Assembly (NCBI GenBank): GCA_029258695.1
Contig: JARIBR010000104.1
Coordinates: 1-20,284 of the forward strand
DNA: 20,284 nucleotides
Reading direction: 5' to 3'
DNA from: Quadrisphaera sp.
Lineage (GTDB): Bacteria; Actinomycetota; Actinomycetes; Actinomycetales; Quadrisphaeraceae
A program made the translations under genes and the position numbers. The notes beneath the pieces were generated by a model that worked only from the letters and a program-made list of their open reading frames with translations, was not told where the DNA came from and made no database searches. Shown here one piece after another: positions 1-6,102 of this stretch. Each line of letters opens with the position of its first letter. Position 1 is the first letter of the stretch.

Positions 1-1
1 G

Positions 2-220
2 TTCGCCGCGGACCGCCCGTTCGTCATCGACGCGGTGGTCGACCCGGACATCCCCATGATCCCCCCGCACCTGACGACGAGCCAGGTGCTCAACACCGCC
101 AAGGCCGTCTTCCCCGGCGACCCGGCCTTCTTCTCCATCGTCACGGAGGGGGCCCGCACCTCGGTGCTGGCGTCGGCGAAGGCGCGCCTCGGTGGGGTGC
201 TGGGGTCTCGAGAGGACTGA
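2..220 (+). CDS. C-terminal fragment of a thiamine-diphosphate-dependent enzyme (pyruvate oxidase / acetolactate synthase family)
   Basis: Only the last 72 residues are inside the window; the 5' end lies off the left edge. The frame reads FAADRPFVIDAVVDPDIPMI followed by PPHLTTSQVLNTAKAVFPGD. This matches the end of the C-terminal ThDP-binding domain in pyruvate oxidase / pyruvate dehydrogenase (cytochrome)-like enzymes, where a 'P-x-[VL]-[IL]-[DE]-x-x-[VT]-D-P-x-[VIL]-P-x-x-P-P-H' segment is typical. Such enzymes decarboxylate 2-oxo acids. The catalytic glutamate and the GDG...N motif are outside the window, so substrate and exact subfamily cannot be judged. The gene stops at TGA 218-220, 65 bases before the end of the convergent DUF4214 gene, with a strong hairpin between them. 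Family confidence is fairly good; a specific enzyme name is not justified. Confidence 0.75.
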   Translation, partial: FAADRPFVIDAVVDPDIPMIPPHLTTSQVLNTAKAVFPGDPAFFSIVTEGARTSVLASAKARLGGVLGSRED

Positions 221-236
221 GCAGGGCCGAGGGAGC

Positions 237-270
237 GGGGCGCCGGGCCGAGAGGGCTCCCCGGCGCCCC
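237..270. terminator. Bidirectional hairpin between convergent genes
   Basis: A perfect 11-bp inverted repeat (GGGGCGCCGGG at 237-247 and CCCGGCGCCCC at 260-270) encloses a 12-nt loop in the gap between two convergent stop codons (220 and 286). There is no clear U-run on either side, which is common for actinobacterial terminators. Position and stem strength support a shared terminator; function is inferred. Confidence 0.7.
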
Positions 271-285
271 CTCGTCCTGCGGTCG

Positions 286-1758
286 TCAGCGCACGGTGAC
301 GACGGCCGACTCGACCTGCAGGACCGTGTCCGTGTCGGCGATGGCCGTCACGACGTGGCGCCCGGGCGCCAGCCGGGGGTCCGGGGTGATCGTGAAGCGC
401 GTGCCCGTCGAGCGGGTGTCGAACGGCGGCTCGTCCTGGAAGCGCCCGTCGATCATCACGGACGTGGACGCCGCCTGACCGCGGCGGTCCACGCCGAGGG
501 TGACCGGCTCGCCGATCGCCAGCTCGCGGTCCGGCGGTCCCAGGCGCAGCACGACCGGCCGCACGCCGGTGTCGACCATCCGTCCCTCGACGCCGACGCG
601 GACGCCGAACGAGACGACGTCCGTGACCCCGGCTCCGCCGCGGGGCACGACGACCGCGGACGAGCCCTCGGTGACGTCGCTCGCGAGGTAGTCGCGCCGC
701 GGCGTGGAGGCGAACGGCGCCAGCCTCTGGGTCAGCTCACCGCGCCGGGCGTACCAGGCGTCGAACCCACCGGCGGCGGCCTGCGCCTGCGAGGAGAGCC
801 GCGCGAAGGCGCTCTCCCACCCCCCGGCCGCGACGTCGTCGAGGTAGCCCTCGACCGCGACGGCATCGGCGGTGATGTCCGGGTCCTGCTCCGGGTCGAG
901 CGTGGCGTACTCGGCCGAGGAGGCGAAGGCGATGCGCGTCGCGAGGTCGGACCGGGTCTCGGCGGCGCGCCAGGAGTCGACCTCCGCACGGTTCGCGTCG
1001 CGCCCGAGCAGCTGCTGGTAGTGACTGGTGATGCGCTCCGCGACGCCCTCGGGGGAGTACCAGATCGCCCTCACGATCCCCAGCGCCCCGAGGTCGGAGA
1101 AGCGCCCCGCCCAGTACCGCGCCTCCCCGCCGGAGGCCTCACGGCCCAGGACCTCGGCGTAGACGTCGCGCACCCAGAACTCGTCAGCCTCCAGGTTCGA
1201 GTACTCCGGCGAGGCGAGGACGTTCTGCTCCACCCACTCCACCGCCATGCCCTCGGTGATGCCGCGCGTCCAGTACCGCGCTCCCGGGTCGGGCAGGCGG
1301 CCGAGGAGGCGCACGTAGACCTCGCGCACCGAGGTGTCCGCGTACTCCTGCGACCTCGTGAGCTCGCCGAGGACGGCTTCCTTCGACGCCCCCGAGCCCA
1401 GCTGGCGCGCCCAGTACCGGCGCCCCTCGTCGGCCCGGGCGGCGTAGAGGGTGCGACCGAGGAAGTCCTCGTACCAGTGCGCGACGAGGTCCGCGCTGTC
1501 CAGGGTGCGTGCACCGGGCTCCGCTGCGGCAGGTGCGGCCGCCGGCGTGCTCGCAGCAGCCGCAGCCGGGGACGTGGCGGGTGGGGACGTGGCGGGTGCG
1601 GTGGCGGCGGTGGCGGGGGACGCGGCCAGCGCCCCGACCAGGGCCGCGGCGACGACGCCCGCCGCAGCCGCTCGTGAGCGCGGACCCGGCCGTCGTCGTG
1701 ACCTGGTCGCCGTCGTGGTGGTCCCCTCGGTGGGGGTGGTCGTCCCGGTCGTGGTCAT
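286..1758 (-). CDS. Secreted DUF4214-type repeat protein with C-terminal beta domain
   Basis: A protein of 490 aa. ATG 1758 is chosen because AGGAG lies 7 nt upstream and the ATG overlaps the TGA of the sigma-factor gene (ATGA), so translation is probably coupled. An Arg-rich n-region (19-29) is followed by a hydrophobic Ala/Val segment (30-51) ending SPATA, which looks like a signal peptide. An Ala/Pro/Ser/Thr-rich linker follows (52-80). Residues about 90-290 contain four repeats with the signature [HV]Y..xLGR at 94-102, 147-154, 199-206 and 246-253, each followed by a YW or SW and an S-x-E-Y/G element: the DUF4214 pattern found in many surface or secreted proteins. Residues 300-400 may form an NTF2-like fold, and 405-490 look like an Ig-like beta domain. 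The ligand is unknown. The place at the end of a sigma operon suggests a sigma-controlled envelope or extracellular output. Confidence 0.75.
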   Translation of the reverse strand: MTTTGTTTPTEGTTTTATRSRRRPGPRSRAAAAGVVAAALVGALAASPATAATAPATSPPATSPAAAAASTPAAAPAAAEPGARTLDSADLVAHWYEDFLGRTLYAARADEGRRYWARQLGSGASKEAVLGELTRSQEYADTSVREVYVRLLGRLPDPGARYWTRGITEGMAVEWVEQNVLASPEYSNLEADEFWVRDVYAEVLGREASGGEARYWAGRFSDLGALGIVRAIWYSPEGVAERITSHYQQLLGRDANRAEVDSWRAAETRSDLATRIAFASSAEYATLDPEQDPDITADAVAVEGYLDDVAAGGWESAFARLSSQAQAAAGGFDAWYARRGELTQRLAPFASTPRRDYLASDVTEGSSAVVVPRGGAGVTDVVSFGVRVGVEGRMVDTGVRPVVLRLGPPDRELAIGEPVTLGVDRRGQAASTSVMIDGRFQDEPPFDTRSTGTRFTITPDPRLAPGRHVVTAIADTDTVLQVESAVVTVR

Positions 1759-2423
1759 GGTGCCTCTCCTGACGTCGGTGTCCGATCTGCACTGCTGACC
1801 TGCTGACGCGACGGACCCGCCGCGGTGTTGCAGCGTGACCGGACCGTGACCTTGCGTGTCGCCTCCTCGGGTGTCACGGGTTCCGCGGCGCCCACGCCCG
1901 CCACCTCGGGCTCGTCGGCGTCGAGAGCGCCGCATCCCCTCAGCGCCGCCAGGCCGCGCTTGGCGCAGCTGCGCACCGTCGACGGGGCGATGCCGAGCAC
2001 CTCGGCGATGTCCTCGTCCGGCCAGTCCTCGAGGTAGCGCAGCGCGAGGACCGCGCGGTGGCGCGGTGAGAGCGTGCGCAGGGCCGCGAGCAGCACCACG
2101 CGCGTCTCCGTGGAGGCGCAGGAGTCGGCGACCGGCCGGTCGTCATCGAGGACGGCGACGCTCTCGCGGCGCGAGGGACGCCGGCGCCAGGAGTTCGCGG
2201 CGTTGACGAGCATGCGGTTGGTGTAGGCGACGGGGTCGTCGGCGGCGCACACCCGCTTCCACTTCACCAGCGCGGTCGCCAGGACGTCCTGCACGAGGTC
2301 CTCGGCCTGGGCCTCGTTCCTCACCAGCGCCCGGGCGAGCCCGAGCATGGGCCGGGCGCGCTGGGCGACGAACTCCTCGAACCCCTCCGCGGTCGCCGCC
2401 TGCGGTCCGGCGAGGAGGCTCAC
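1755..2423 (-). CDS. SigE-family ECF RNA polymerase sigma-70 factor
   Basis: A protein of 222 aa. GTG 2423 is chosen because it overlaps the TGA of the upstream gene (GTGA). Region 2 is at about residues 14-85 (GFEEFVAQRARPMLGLARAL ... EDLVQDVLATALVKWKRV ... PVAYTNRMLVNAANSWRRR). This is the typical layout of the actinobacterial SigE-like ECF group, which favours FxxFV near the start and a W-x-R-V / Y-x-R-x-x-x-N-x-x-x-x-x-W-R-R core. Region 4 is at about 105-165, with the helix-turn-helix EDIAEVLGIAPSTVRSCAKR. Downstream of region 4 is an unusual tail of about 60 residues without recognisable domain; its DNA carries a putative promoter (1803-1834). The gene sits between a one-TM putative anti-sigma gene and a secreted-protein gene, in a translationally coupled three-gene unit. 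Signal and regulon cannot be read from the sequence. Confidence 0.9.
   Translation of the reverse strand: MSLLAGPQAATAEGFEEFVAQRARPMLGLARALVRNEAQAEDLVQDVLATALVKWKRVCAADDPVAYTNRMLVNAANSWRRRPSRRESVAVLDDDRPVADSCASTETRVVLLAALRTLSPRHRAVLALRYLEDWPDEDIAEVLGIAPSTVRSCAKRGLAALRGCGALDADEPEVAGVGAAEPVTPEEATRKVTVRSRCNTAAGPSRQQVSSADRTPTSGEAP
1803..1834 (-). promoter_or_regulatory. Putative ECF promoter inside the sigma gene, driving the DUF4214 gene
   Basis: On the minus strand GCTGCAAC (1834-1827) is followed after exactly 18 nt by CGTCAG (1808-1803). The same 8-mer, spacing and CGTC recur upstream of the sigma operon at 3333-3301. CGTC is a common core of ECF -10 elements and AAC a common core of -35 elements. 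A start about 7 nt downstream would give a leader of about 40 nt before ATG 1758, including its ribosome binding site. Promoter function is inferred from the shared bipartite motif. Confidence 0.45.
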
Positions 2424-3295
2424 GACCCCACGTCCGCTGCGTCGACGGCGGCGATCAGGAGCGGTTCGCTCACGGTGAGGGCGTCCTGCGCGGAGGACGC
2501 CGGCAGCCACGCCAGGACGTCGAGGACCGTGCGCCCGTCCGCAGCGGGCAGGACCGCTCGCACCGCGTGGGGGTCGGTGGGGCTCCCCGGGAGCTGGATC
2601 GCGACCAGCGTCCCCGCGGGCAGGGACGGCGGAGCCTCCACGACCTGGAAGGACACGTCGAAGCAGTCGGCGGCGGTGGCGGCCCACGCGTCGAGGAAGC
2701 CGCGGACCGACGCCGGATCGGCCCACCGGAGCGCCGTCTCGGTGACGTAGCGCTCGGACGGGTCCGCCGCGGTGGCGTCGGGGGGCAGCGCGTTCCACTG
2801 GGCGATCCACCGGGCCTCGAGGGGGTCGACGTCGAGCTCGTCGGCCGAGCACCACCCCCCGAGCACGTGCTCGAGCGGGTACGGGTCGGTCTCCTGCTCG
2901 CGCAGGCCGGGGCGCGCGCCCGGCGCCCACGCCCGCACCTGGTCCGTGGTCAGCAGCGGGAAGGCGTCGGAGCGGCGCGCGGCGCCCGTGGCGTCGGGCA
3001 CCGGGGCCACGCTCGCGGCGTCCGGCCCGGGGGCCGGCTCGGCCACGCTCACCGTCCGACCCGGGGCGGGGAGCACCGCCGGCGCCACGGCCACCCCTGC
3101 GGCGAGCATCGCGGCGACGCCCAGGGCTGCACCGGTGACCCGTGCTCGGTAGCGCCGGGTCGCCCGGCGCTGCACCCGGTGGACGAACCCCCGCGGCACC
3201 GGGCCGTCCACCGCTGCGCGCACGGCGCGTGCGACCCCGGCGTGCTCGGGGGTGACCGGGGGCGCTGCCCCGACGTCGTGCTCCTCGTCGTCCAC
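2420..3295 (-). CDS. Single-pass membrane protein, putative anti-sigma factor
   Basis: A protein of 291 aa from GTG 3295. This start is preferred because the N-terminus then looks normal and because a putative ECF -10 element (CGTCTAC, 3307-3301) sits where it would start the transcript at or next to this GTG. Two other starts (GTG 3352, ATG 3337) extend the protein by 14-19 residues, and no start has a clear ribosome binding site. Residues 1-52 are cytoplasmic-type, ending in a basic PRGFVHRVQRRATRRYRARV stretch; 53-75 form one hydrophobic segment; the remaining ~215 residues would be outside. The basic helix followed by a TM, and the 4-base overlap with the sigma gene, fit a membrane-bound sigma partner. 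No zinc-finger anti-sigma motif (HxxxCxxC) is visible. The outer domain, with WCSADELD and several Trp residues, was not recognised. Anti-sigma function is inferred from context only. Confidence 0.6.
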   Translation of the reverse strand: MDDEEHDVGAAPPVTPEHAGVARAVRAAVDGPVPRGFVHRVQRRATRRYRARVTGAALGVAAMLAAGVAVAPAVLPAPGRTVSVAEPAPGPDAASVAPVPDATGAARRSDAFPLLTTDQVRAWAPGARPGLREQETDPYPLEHVLGGWCSADELDVDPLEARWIAQWNALPPDATAADPSERYVTETALRWADPASVRGFLDAWAATAADCFDVSFQVVEAPPSLPAGTLVAIQLPGSPTDPHAVRAVLPAADGRTVLDVLAWLPASSAQDALTVSEPLLIAAVDAADVGS

Positions 3296-3300
3296 CCCGG

Positions 3301-3333
3301 GTAGACGCTGCGGGGTGGCTCCGCCGTTGCAGC
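3301..3333 (-). promoter_or_regulatory. Putative autoregulatory ECF promoter of the sigma operon
   Basis: On the minus strand GCTGCAAC (3333-3326), an 18-nt spacer, then CGTCTAC (3307-3301). The predicted transcription start falls on or next to GTG 3295, giving a leaderless mRNA. The copy at 1834-1803 shares the 8-mer, the spacing and CGTC. ECF factors commonly activate their own operon, so this is the expected place for such a site. Not experimentally supported. Confidence 0.5.
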
Positions 3334-3373
3334 CCATCGGCAACCATCCCACCGGCCACCACCGGACCGGACC

Positions 3374-3386
3374 GGCGTCAGACGCC
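3374..3386. promoter_or_regulatory. Compact palindrome after the sigma-like gene
   Basis: GGCGTC-A-GACGCC is a perfect 6-bp dyad just beyond the stop codon of the degenerate sigma gene (stop 3392-3394). An 11-nt near-copy (GCGTCAGACGT) follows at 3389-3399. With a 1-nt centre it is too tight for a good hairpin loop unless the inner pairs open. It may be a weak terminator or a protein-binding site for the following operon. Confidence 0.3.
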
Positions 3387-3391
3387 GCGCG

Positions 3392-3889
3392 TCAGACGTC
3401 CTGGTCGAGACCGAGCTCCTCGAGGGCGCGGCGCGCGCGCCGGCCCACCTCGTCGGCGTCCAGCTGCAGCAGCCGCCCGATCGCGGCGTCGTCGCGGCGC
3501 TCCAGCCAGCGCAGCAGGAGGACCACGCGGCGCGAGGGCTCCACCGTGCCCAGCGCGGCGAGCGGGTCCCCGGCCCGGTCGGCGCGGGCGCGGTCCGCAC
3601 CGTCAGGGCCGTCGCCGACGATCGTCACCATCGAGCGCACCACCGCCCCGAGGGCGGCCTCCTCCCCGTCCTCGCCGCGGCGCACCCGCCGCCAGCGGCG
3701 CAGGACCGCGGCCAGCGCGCGCTCCGCGAGGTCGTCGGCGTCCCCGTCGCTGCCCACCAGCCCCCGGGCCAGCGCCACGAGGGCGTCCCCGTGCACGGCG
3801 ACGAACGTCTCGAAGCCCGCGGCAGGAGGCTGGCGCTCCTCGCCCGGCCCCGGTCCTGCGCCGTCGCGAGCGGAACGGTCGCGGCTCAC
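3392..3889 (-). CDS. Degenerate SigE-like sigma factor
   Basis: A protein of 165 aa. GTG 3889 overlaps the TGA of the upstream membrane-protein gene (GTGA). Residues 25-70 (GFETFVAVHGDALVALARGL ... DDLAERALAAVLRRWRRV) align by eye with the start of the intact SigE-like factor at 1755-2423, so region 2.1-2.2 is recognisable. The stretch that should hold the promoter-melting and -10 recognition residues is only EEAALGAVVRSMVTIVG and lacks the Y-x-R...N...W-R-R signature. Region 4 (about 115-160) keeps RRVVLLLRWLERRDDAAIGR and DEVGRRARRALEEL, but the central helix-turn-helix is poor. It may be a diverged sigma factor, a decoy that binds core polymerase or an anti-sigma protein, or a decaying paralogue. 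The frame is open and overlaps its neighbour tightly, which argues for a maintained gene. Confidence 0.65.
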   Translation of the reverse strand: MSRDRSARDGAGPGPGEERQPPAAGFETFVAVHGDALVALARGLVGSDGDADDLAERALAAVLRRWRRVRRGEDGEEAALGAVVRSMVTIVGDGPDGADRARADRAGDPLAALGTVEPSRRVVLLLRWLERRDDAAIGRLLQLDADEVGRRARRALEELGLDQDV

Positions 3890-4224
3890 CGGAGCGCTCC
3901 GTCCGCGCGCCGGAGCGCGTCGTCGAGGACCCCGGGCGCGTGAGGAGCGACGACACCGGCCGTCAGCATCGAGCCGGCGCCCGGCGGGATCCTCCCAGCG
4001 CCCGCGTCGGCGTCCTCGCCCCCGGTCAGCGTCGCCACCAGCGCAGCCAGGAGGATCACGACCACGAGGGCGAGCACGACGAGCACCCGGCGGCGCGCCG
4101 CCTCGCGCTCGACCCGGCGACGGGCCCTGGCCGCCAGGTCCGGAGGGGCCTTGGCGCGGCCGAGCGCCCTGCGCGCGGCGAGGGCCGCACGCTGCTCGAC
4201 GCCGTCCTCGGAGCGCGGGCTCAC
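3886..4224 (-). CDS. Small single-pass membrane protein paired with the sigma-like gene
   Basis: A protein of 112 aa. GTG 4224 overlaps the stop of purQ (GTGA), and its own TGA overlaps the GTG of the sigma-like gene. Residues 1-46 are charged and end in an Arg-rich helix ([20 protein letters not shown]). Residues 47-67 form one strongly hydrophobic segment ([20 protein letters not shown]), and 68-112 form a short extracytoplasmic tail with no known motif. The basic helix before one TM, followed by a coupled sigma-type gene, repeats the layout of the 2420-3295 / 1755-2423 pair, so this may be a shortened anti-sigma-like partner. It is too small to assign by family. Confidence 0.6.
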   Translation of the reverse strand: MSPRSEDGVEQRAALAARRALGRAKAPPDLAARARRRVEREAARRRVLVVLALVVVILLAALVATLTGGEDADAGAGRIPPGAGSMLTAGVVAPHAPGVLDDALRRADGALR

Positions 4225-4934
4225 GGCACGAGCAGGGCCTCGAGCACGGAGGTGAAGAACCGCAGGCCGTCGGTGCCGTCGGCGGTGCCCGACCCTCCGG
4301 CGGCCCGCGGGTCGGGCCCGAAACCGGCCTCCGTGGCGTGCTCGGGGTGCGGCATGATCCCGACGACGTTCCGCGCGGGGTTGGTGACGCCGGCGATGTC
4401 GCGCAGCGACCCGTTGGGGTTGCCGCCGAGGTAGCGGGCGACGACGCGGCCCTCCTCCTCCAGCGTGTCGAGCGTGGCCTCGTCCGCGACGTACCCGCCC
4501 TCGCCGTTCTTCACGGGGACGACGATCTCCTCGCCGGGGAGGAACGCGCTGGTCCAGGCGGTGATGCTCTCGACGCGCAGCCGCTGGTCACGGCACACGA
4601 ACGTCTGGCGGTCGTTGCGCACCAGGGCGCCGGGGAGCAGGTGGGCCTCGCACAGCACCTGGAAGCCGTTGCAGATGCCGAGGACGGGCAGGCCCTCGCC
4701 GGCGGCCTCGACCAGGGGCGTCATCACGGGGGCGAACCGGGCGATGGCGCCGGCGCGCAGGTGGTCGCCGTAGCTGAAACCCCCGGGGAGCACCACGGCG
4801 TCCACCCCGTGCAGGTCCGCGTCGGCGTGCCACAGCCCGACGGCCTGACCGCCGGCGGCCCGCACGGCGCGGGCGGCGTCCCGGTCGTCGAGGCTGCCGG
4901 GGAACGTCACGACGCCGACGCGCGCGCCGTCCAT
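4221..4934 (-). CDS. purQ: Phosphoribosylformylglycinamidine synthase subunit I (glutaminase), PurQ
   Basis: A protein of 237 aa, normal for PurQ. It is a class-I glutamine amidotransferase that releases ammonia from glutamine for the FGAM synthase complex (PurS-PurQ-small PurL), step four of purine synthesis, in the cytosol. Visible motifs are the N-terminal [37 protein letters not shown] (oxyanion region), [17 protein letters not shown] with the nucleophilic Cys, and the His-Glu pair in [12 protein letters not shown] 4934 shares one base with the purS stop (TGATG), so the two subunits are translationally coupled. Usually purL follows purQ; here a small membrane-protein gene overlapping by 4 bases follows instead, and purL is not in the window. 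Confidence 0.97.
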   Translation of the reverse strand: MDGARVGVVTFPGSLDDRDAARAVRAAGGQAVGLWHADADLHGVDAVVLPGGFSYGDHLRAGAIARFAPVMTPLVEAAGEGLPVLGICNGFQVLCEAHLLPGALVRNDRQTFVCRDQRLRVESITAWTSAFLPGEEIVVPVKNGEGGYVADEATLDTLEEEGRVVARYLGGNPNGSLRDIAGVTNPARNVVGIMPHPEHATEAGFGPDPRAAGGSGTADGTDGLRFFTSVLEALLVP

Positions 4935-5230
4935 CAGGCGCCCGCCGTCGCGGAGGCCCGCTGCGCGTCGGCGTCGGCGGCGTCGCCCAGGGCGGAGACC
5001 CGCACGACGTCCTCGATCACCGGGTTCGACAGCAGCGTCGTCGCGGCGGTGCGCGCCGCGTCGAGGTGGTGCTCGGTGACGTCCCCGTCGACGGCGATCT
5101 CGAAGCGCTTGCCCTGGCGCACGTCGACCAGCCCCTCGACGCCCAGGCGCGCCAGCGCCGCGGTGACGGCCTGGCCCTGGGGGTCCAGGATCTCCGGTTT
5201 CGGCATGACGTCGACGACGATGCGGCCCAT
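4934..5230 (-). CDS. purS: Phosphoribosylformylglycinamidine synthase subunit PurS
   Basis: A protein of 98 aa. PurS is the small subunit that joins PurQ and the small PurL in FGAM synthase and helps transfer ammonia. The core [20 protein letters not shown], then [25 protein letters not shown] and [13 protein letters not shown], is the classic PurS sequence; residues about 84-98 are an extra Ala/Asp-rich tail. ATG 5230 has no ribosome binding site. TACCCT (5242-5237) ends exactly 6 nt upstream, so the mRNA is probably leaderless. The gene heads a minus-strand train running through purQ into the sigma-like genes. Confidence 0.96.
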   Translation of the reverse strand: MGRIVVDVMPKPEILDPQGQAVTAALARLGVEGLVDVRQGKRFEIAVDGDVTEHHLDAARTAATTLLSNPVIEDVVRVSALGDAADADAQRASATAGA

Positions 5231-5236
5231 GGCGTC

Positions 5237-5242
5237 AGGGTA
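5237..5242 (-). promoter_or_regulatory. -10 element of a leaderless purS transcript
   Basis: TACCCT on the minus strand fits the actinobacterial TANNNT -10 consensus. The six bases GACGCC separate it from ATG 5230, so transcription would begin at or next to the A of the start codon. No good -35 is seen. Confidence 0.55.
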
Positions 5243-5325
5243 GTGCCGGGCCCGGCACCTCGGGCGTGGTGCCGCAGGCGCGGTGGCCGGGGCCGCCCGG
5301 GCGTGCGGCGCCCGCCGACGGGCGG

Positions 5326-5331
5326 CAGGCT
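5326..5331 (+). promoter_or_regulatory. -10 element of a leaderless MBL-hydrolase transcript
   Basis: CAGGCT is followed by six bases (GGACCC) and ATG 5338. It keeps the A at position 2 and T at position 6 that matter most in -10 elements. There is no ribosome binding site before this ATG. Confidence 0.5.
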
Positions 5332-5337
5332 GGACCC

Positions 5338-5985
5338 ATGAAGATCACCCACCTGGGCCACTCCTGCCTGCTGATCGAGGTCGCCGGCGCGCGCCTGCTC
5401 GTCGACCCGGGAAGCTTCTCCTCCGGCTTCGAGGAGCTCACCGGCCTGGATGCGGTGCTGCTCACCCACGCCCACCCCGACCACGTGGACGCGGAGAAGC
5501 TCCCCCAGCTCCTCGAGGCCAACGACGGGGCTGCGCTGATCGCCGAGCCGGAGCTCTCCGCCCAGCTGGGCGAGATGGGCGCGAGGGCGCTGCGCCCCGG
5601 CGAGACGTTCGAGGCAGGTGGCGCCGCCGTGGAGGCCGTCGGCGGCGAGCACGCGCTGATCCATCCCGACGTGCCGCGCATCGGCAACGTCGGCCTGCTC
5701 GTCCGGGCGCCGGGCGAGCCGACCCTGCTGCACCCCGGTGACTCCTACGCCACCACGCCCAGCGGCGTCGACGTCCTCGCCCTGCCCGTCAACGCCCCGT
5801 GGGCGCGCAGCGCGGACACCGCCGACTTCCTGCGCGCCGTGGCGCCCCGAGCGGCGTTCACCGTGCACGACGCGCTGCTCTCCGCCGCGGGGCGCAGCGT
5901 CTACCTGCGGAACCTCACGAACCTGGCGCCCGAGGGCACCGCGCTCGTGGACACCGGCGGCCACGGCCCCGTGGACCTGGGCTGA
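5338..5985 (+). CDS. MBL-fold metal-dependent hydrolase (UlaG/YycJ-like superfamily)
   Basis: A protein of 215 aa from ATG 5338, which gives the family's standard N-terminus MKITHLGHSCLLIEVAGARL. Metal-binding motifs are visible: HAHPDHVD in strand-loop position (about residue 45), HPGDSY with the bridging Asp, and a C-terminal HD in FTVHDALLSAAG. These fit the short bacterial metal-dependent hydrolases related to UlaG. The substrate is unknown; members act on lactones, phosphodiesters or other esters. The protein has no signal peptide. It is divergent from purS (gap 107 bp), and both genes seem leaderless. The stop codon is followed at once by a G-rich tandem array. Confidence 0.85.
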   Translation: MKITHLGHSCLLIEVAGARLLVDPGSFSSGFEELTGLDAVLLTHAHPDHVDAEKLPQLLEANDGAALIAEPELSAQLGEMGARALRPGETFEAGGAAVEAVGGEHALIHPDVPRIGNVGLLVRAPGEPTLLHPGDSYATTPSGVDVLALPVNAPWARSADTADFLRAVAPRAAFTVHDALLSAAGRSVYLRNLTNLAPEGTALVDTGGHGPVDLG

Positions 5986-6027
5986 GGCGCTGGGGCGCTG
6001 GGGCGCTGGGGCGCTGGGGCGCTGGGG
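5986..6027 (+). repeat. Tandem array (GGCGCTGG)5 with five G4 tracts
   Basis: Five exact 8-bp copies occupy 5986-6025 and GG follows, so the plus strand has GGGG at 5992, 6000, 6008, 6016 and 6024, each separated by CGCT. This is a textbook G-quadruplex pattern, starting right after the stop codon of the hydrolase gene and lying in its 3' transcript region. Confidence 0.9.
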
Positions 6028-6066
6028 CCCGAGCGTCGGCCCCCGGGAGCCGGGAGCGCGGAGCGC

Positions 6067-6102
6067 GTGCCTCCCGTGCCTCCCGTGCTTCCCGTGCCTC
6101 AG
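6067..6102. repeat. Tandem 9-bp repeat, four units
   Basis: GTGCCTCCC at 6067-6075 and 6076-6084, GTGCTTCCC at 6085-6093 and GTGCCTCAG at 6094-6102. The last unit contains the stop codon of the minus-strand flavoprotein. It is unrelated in sequence to the 8-bp array 40 bp away. Confidence 0.85.

Noticed and set aside
2424..3362. N-terminal extension of the sigma-factor frame over the anti-sigma gene
   Set aside because: The extension is a shadow of the membrane-protein gene; GTG 2423 with a GTGA overlap gives a normal-length SigE-like factor.
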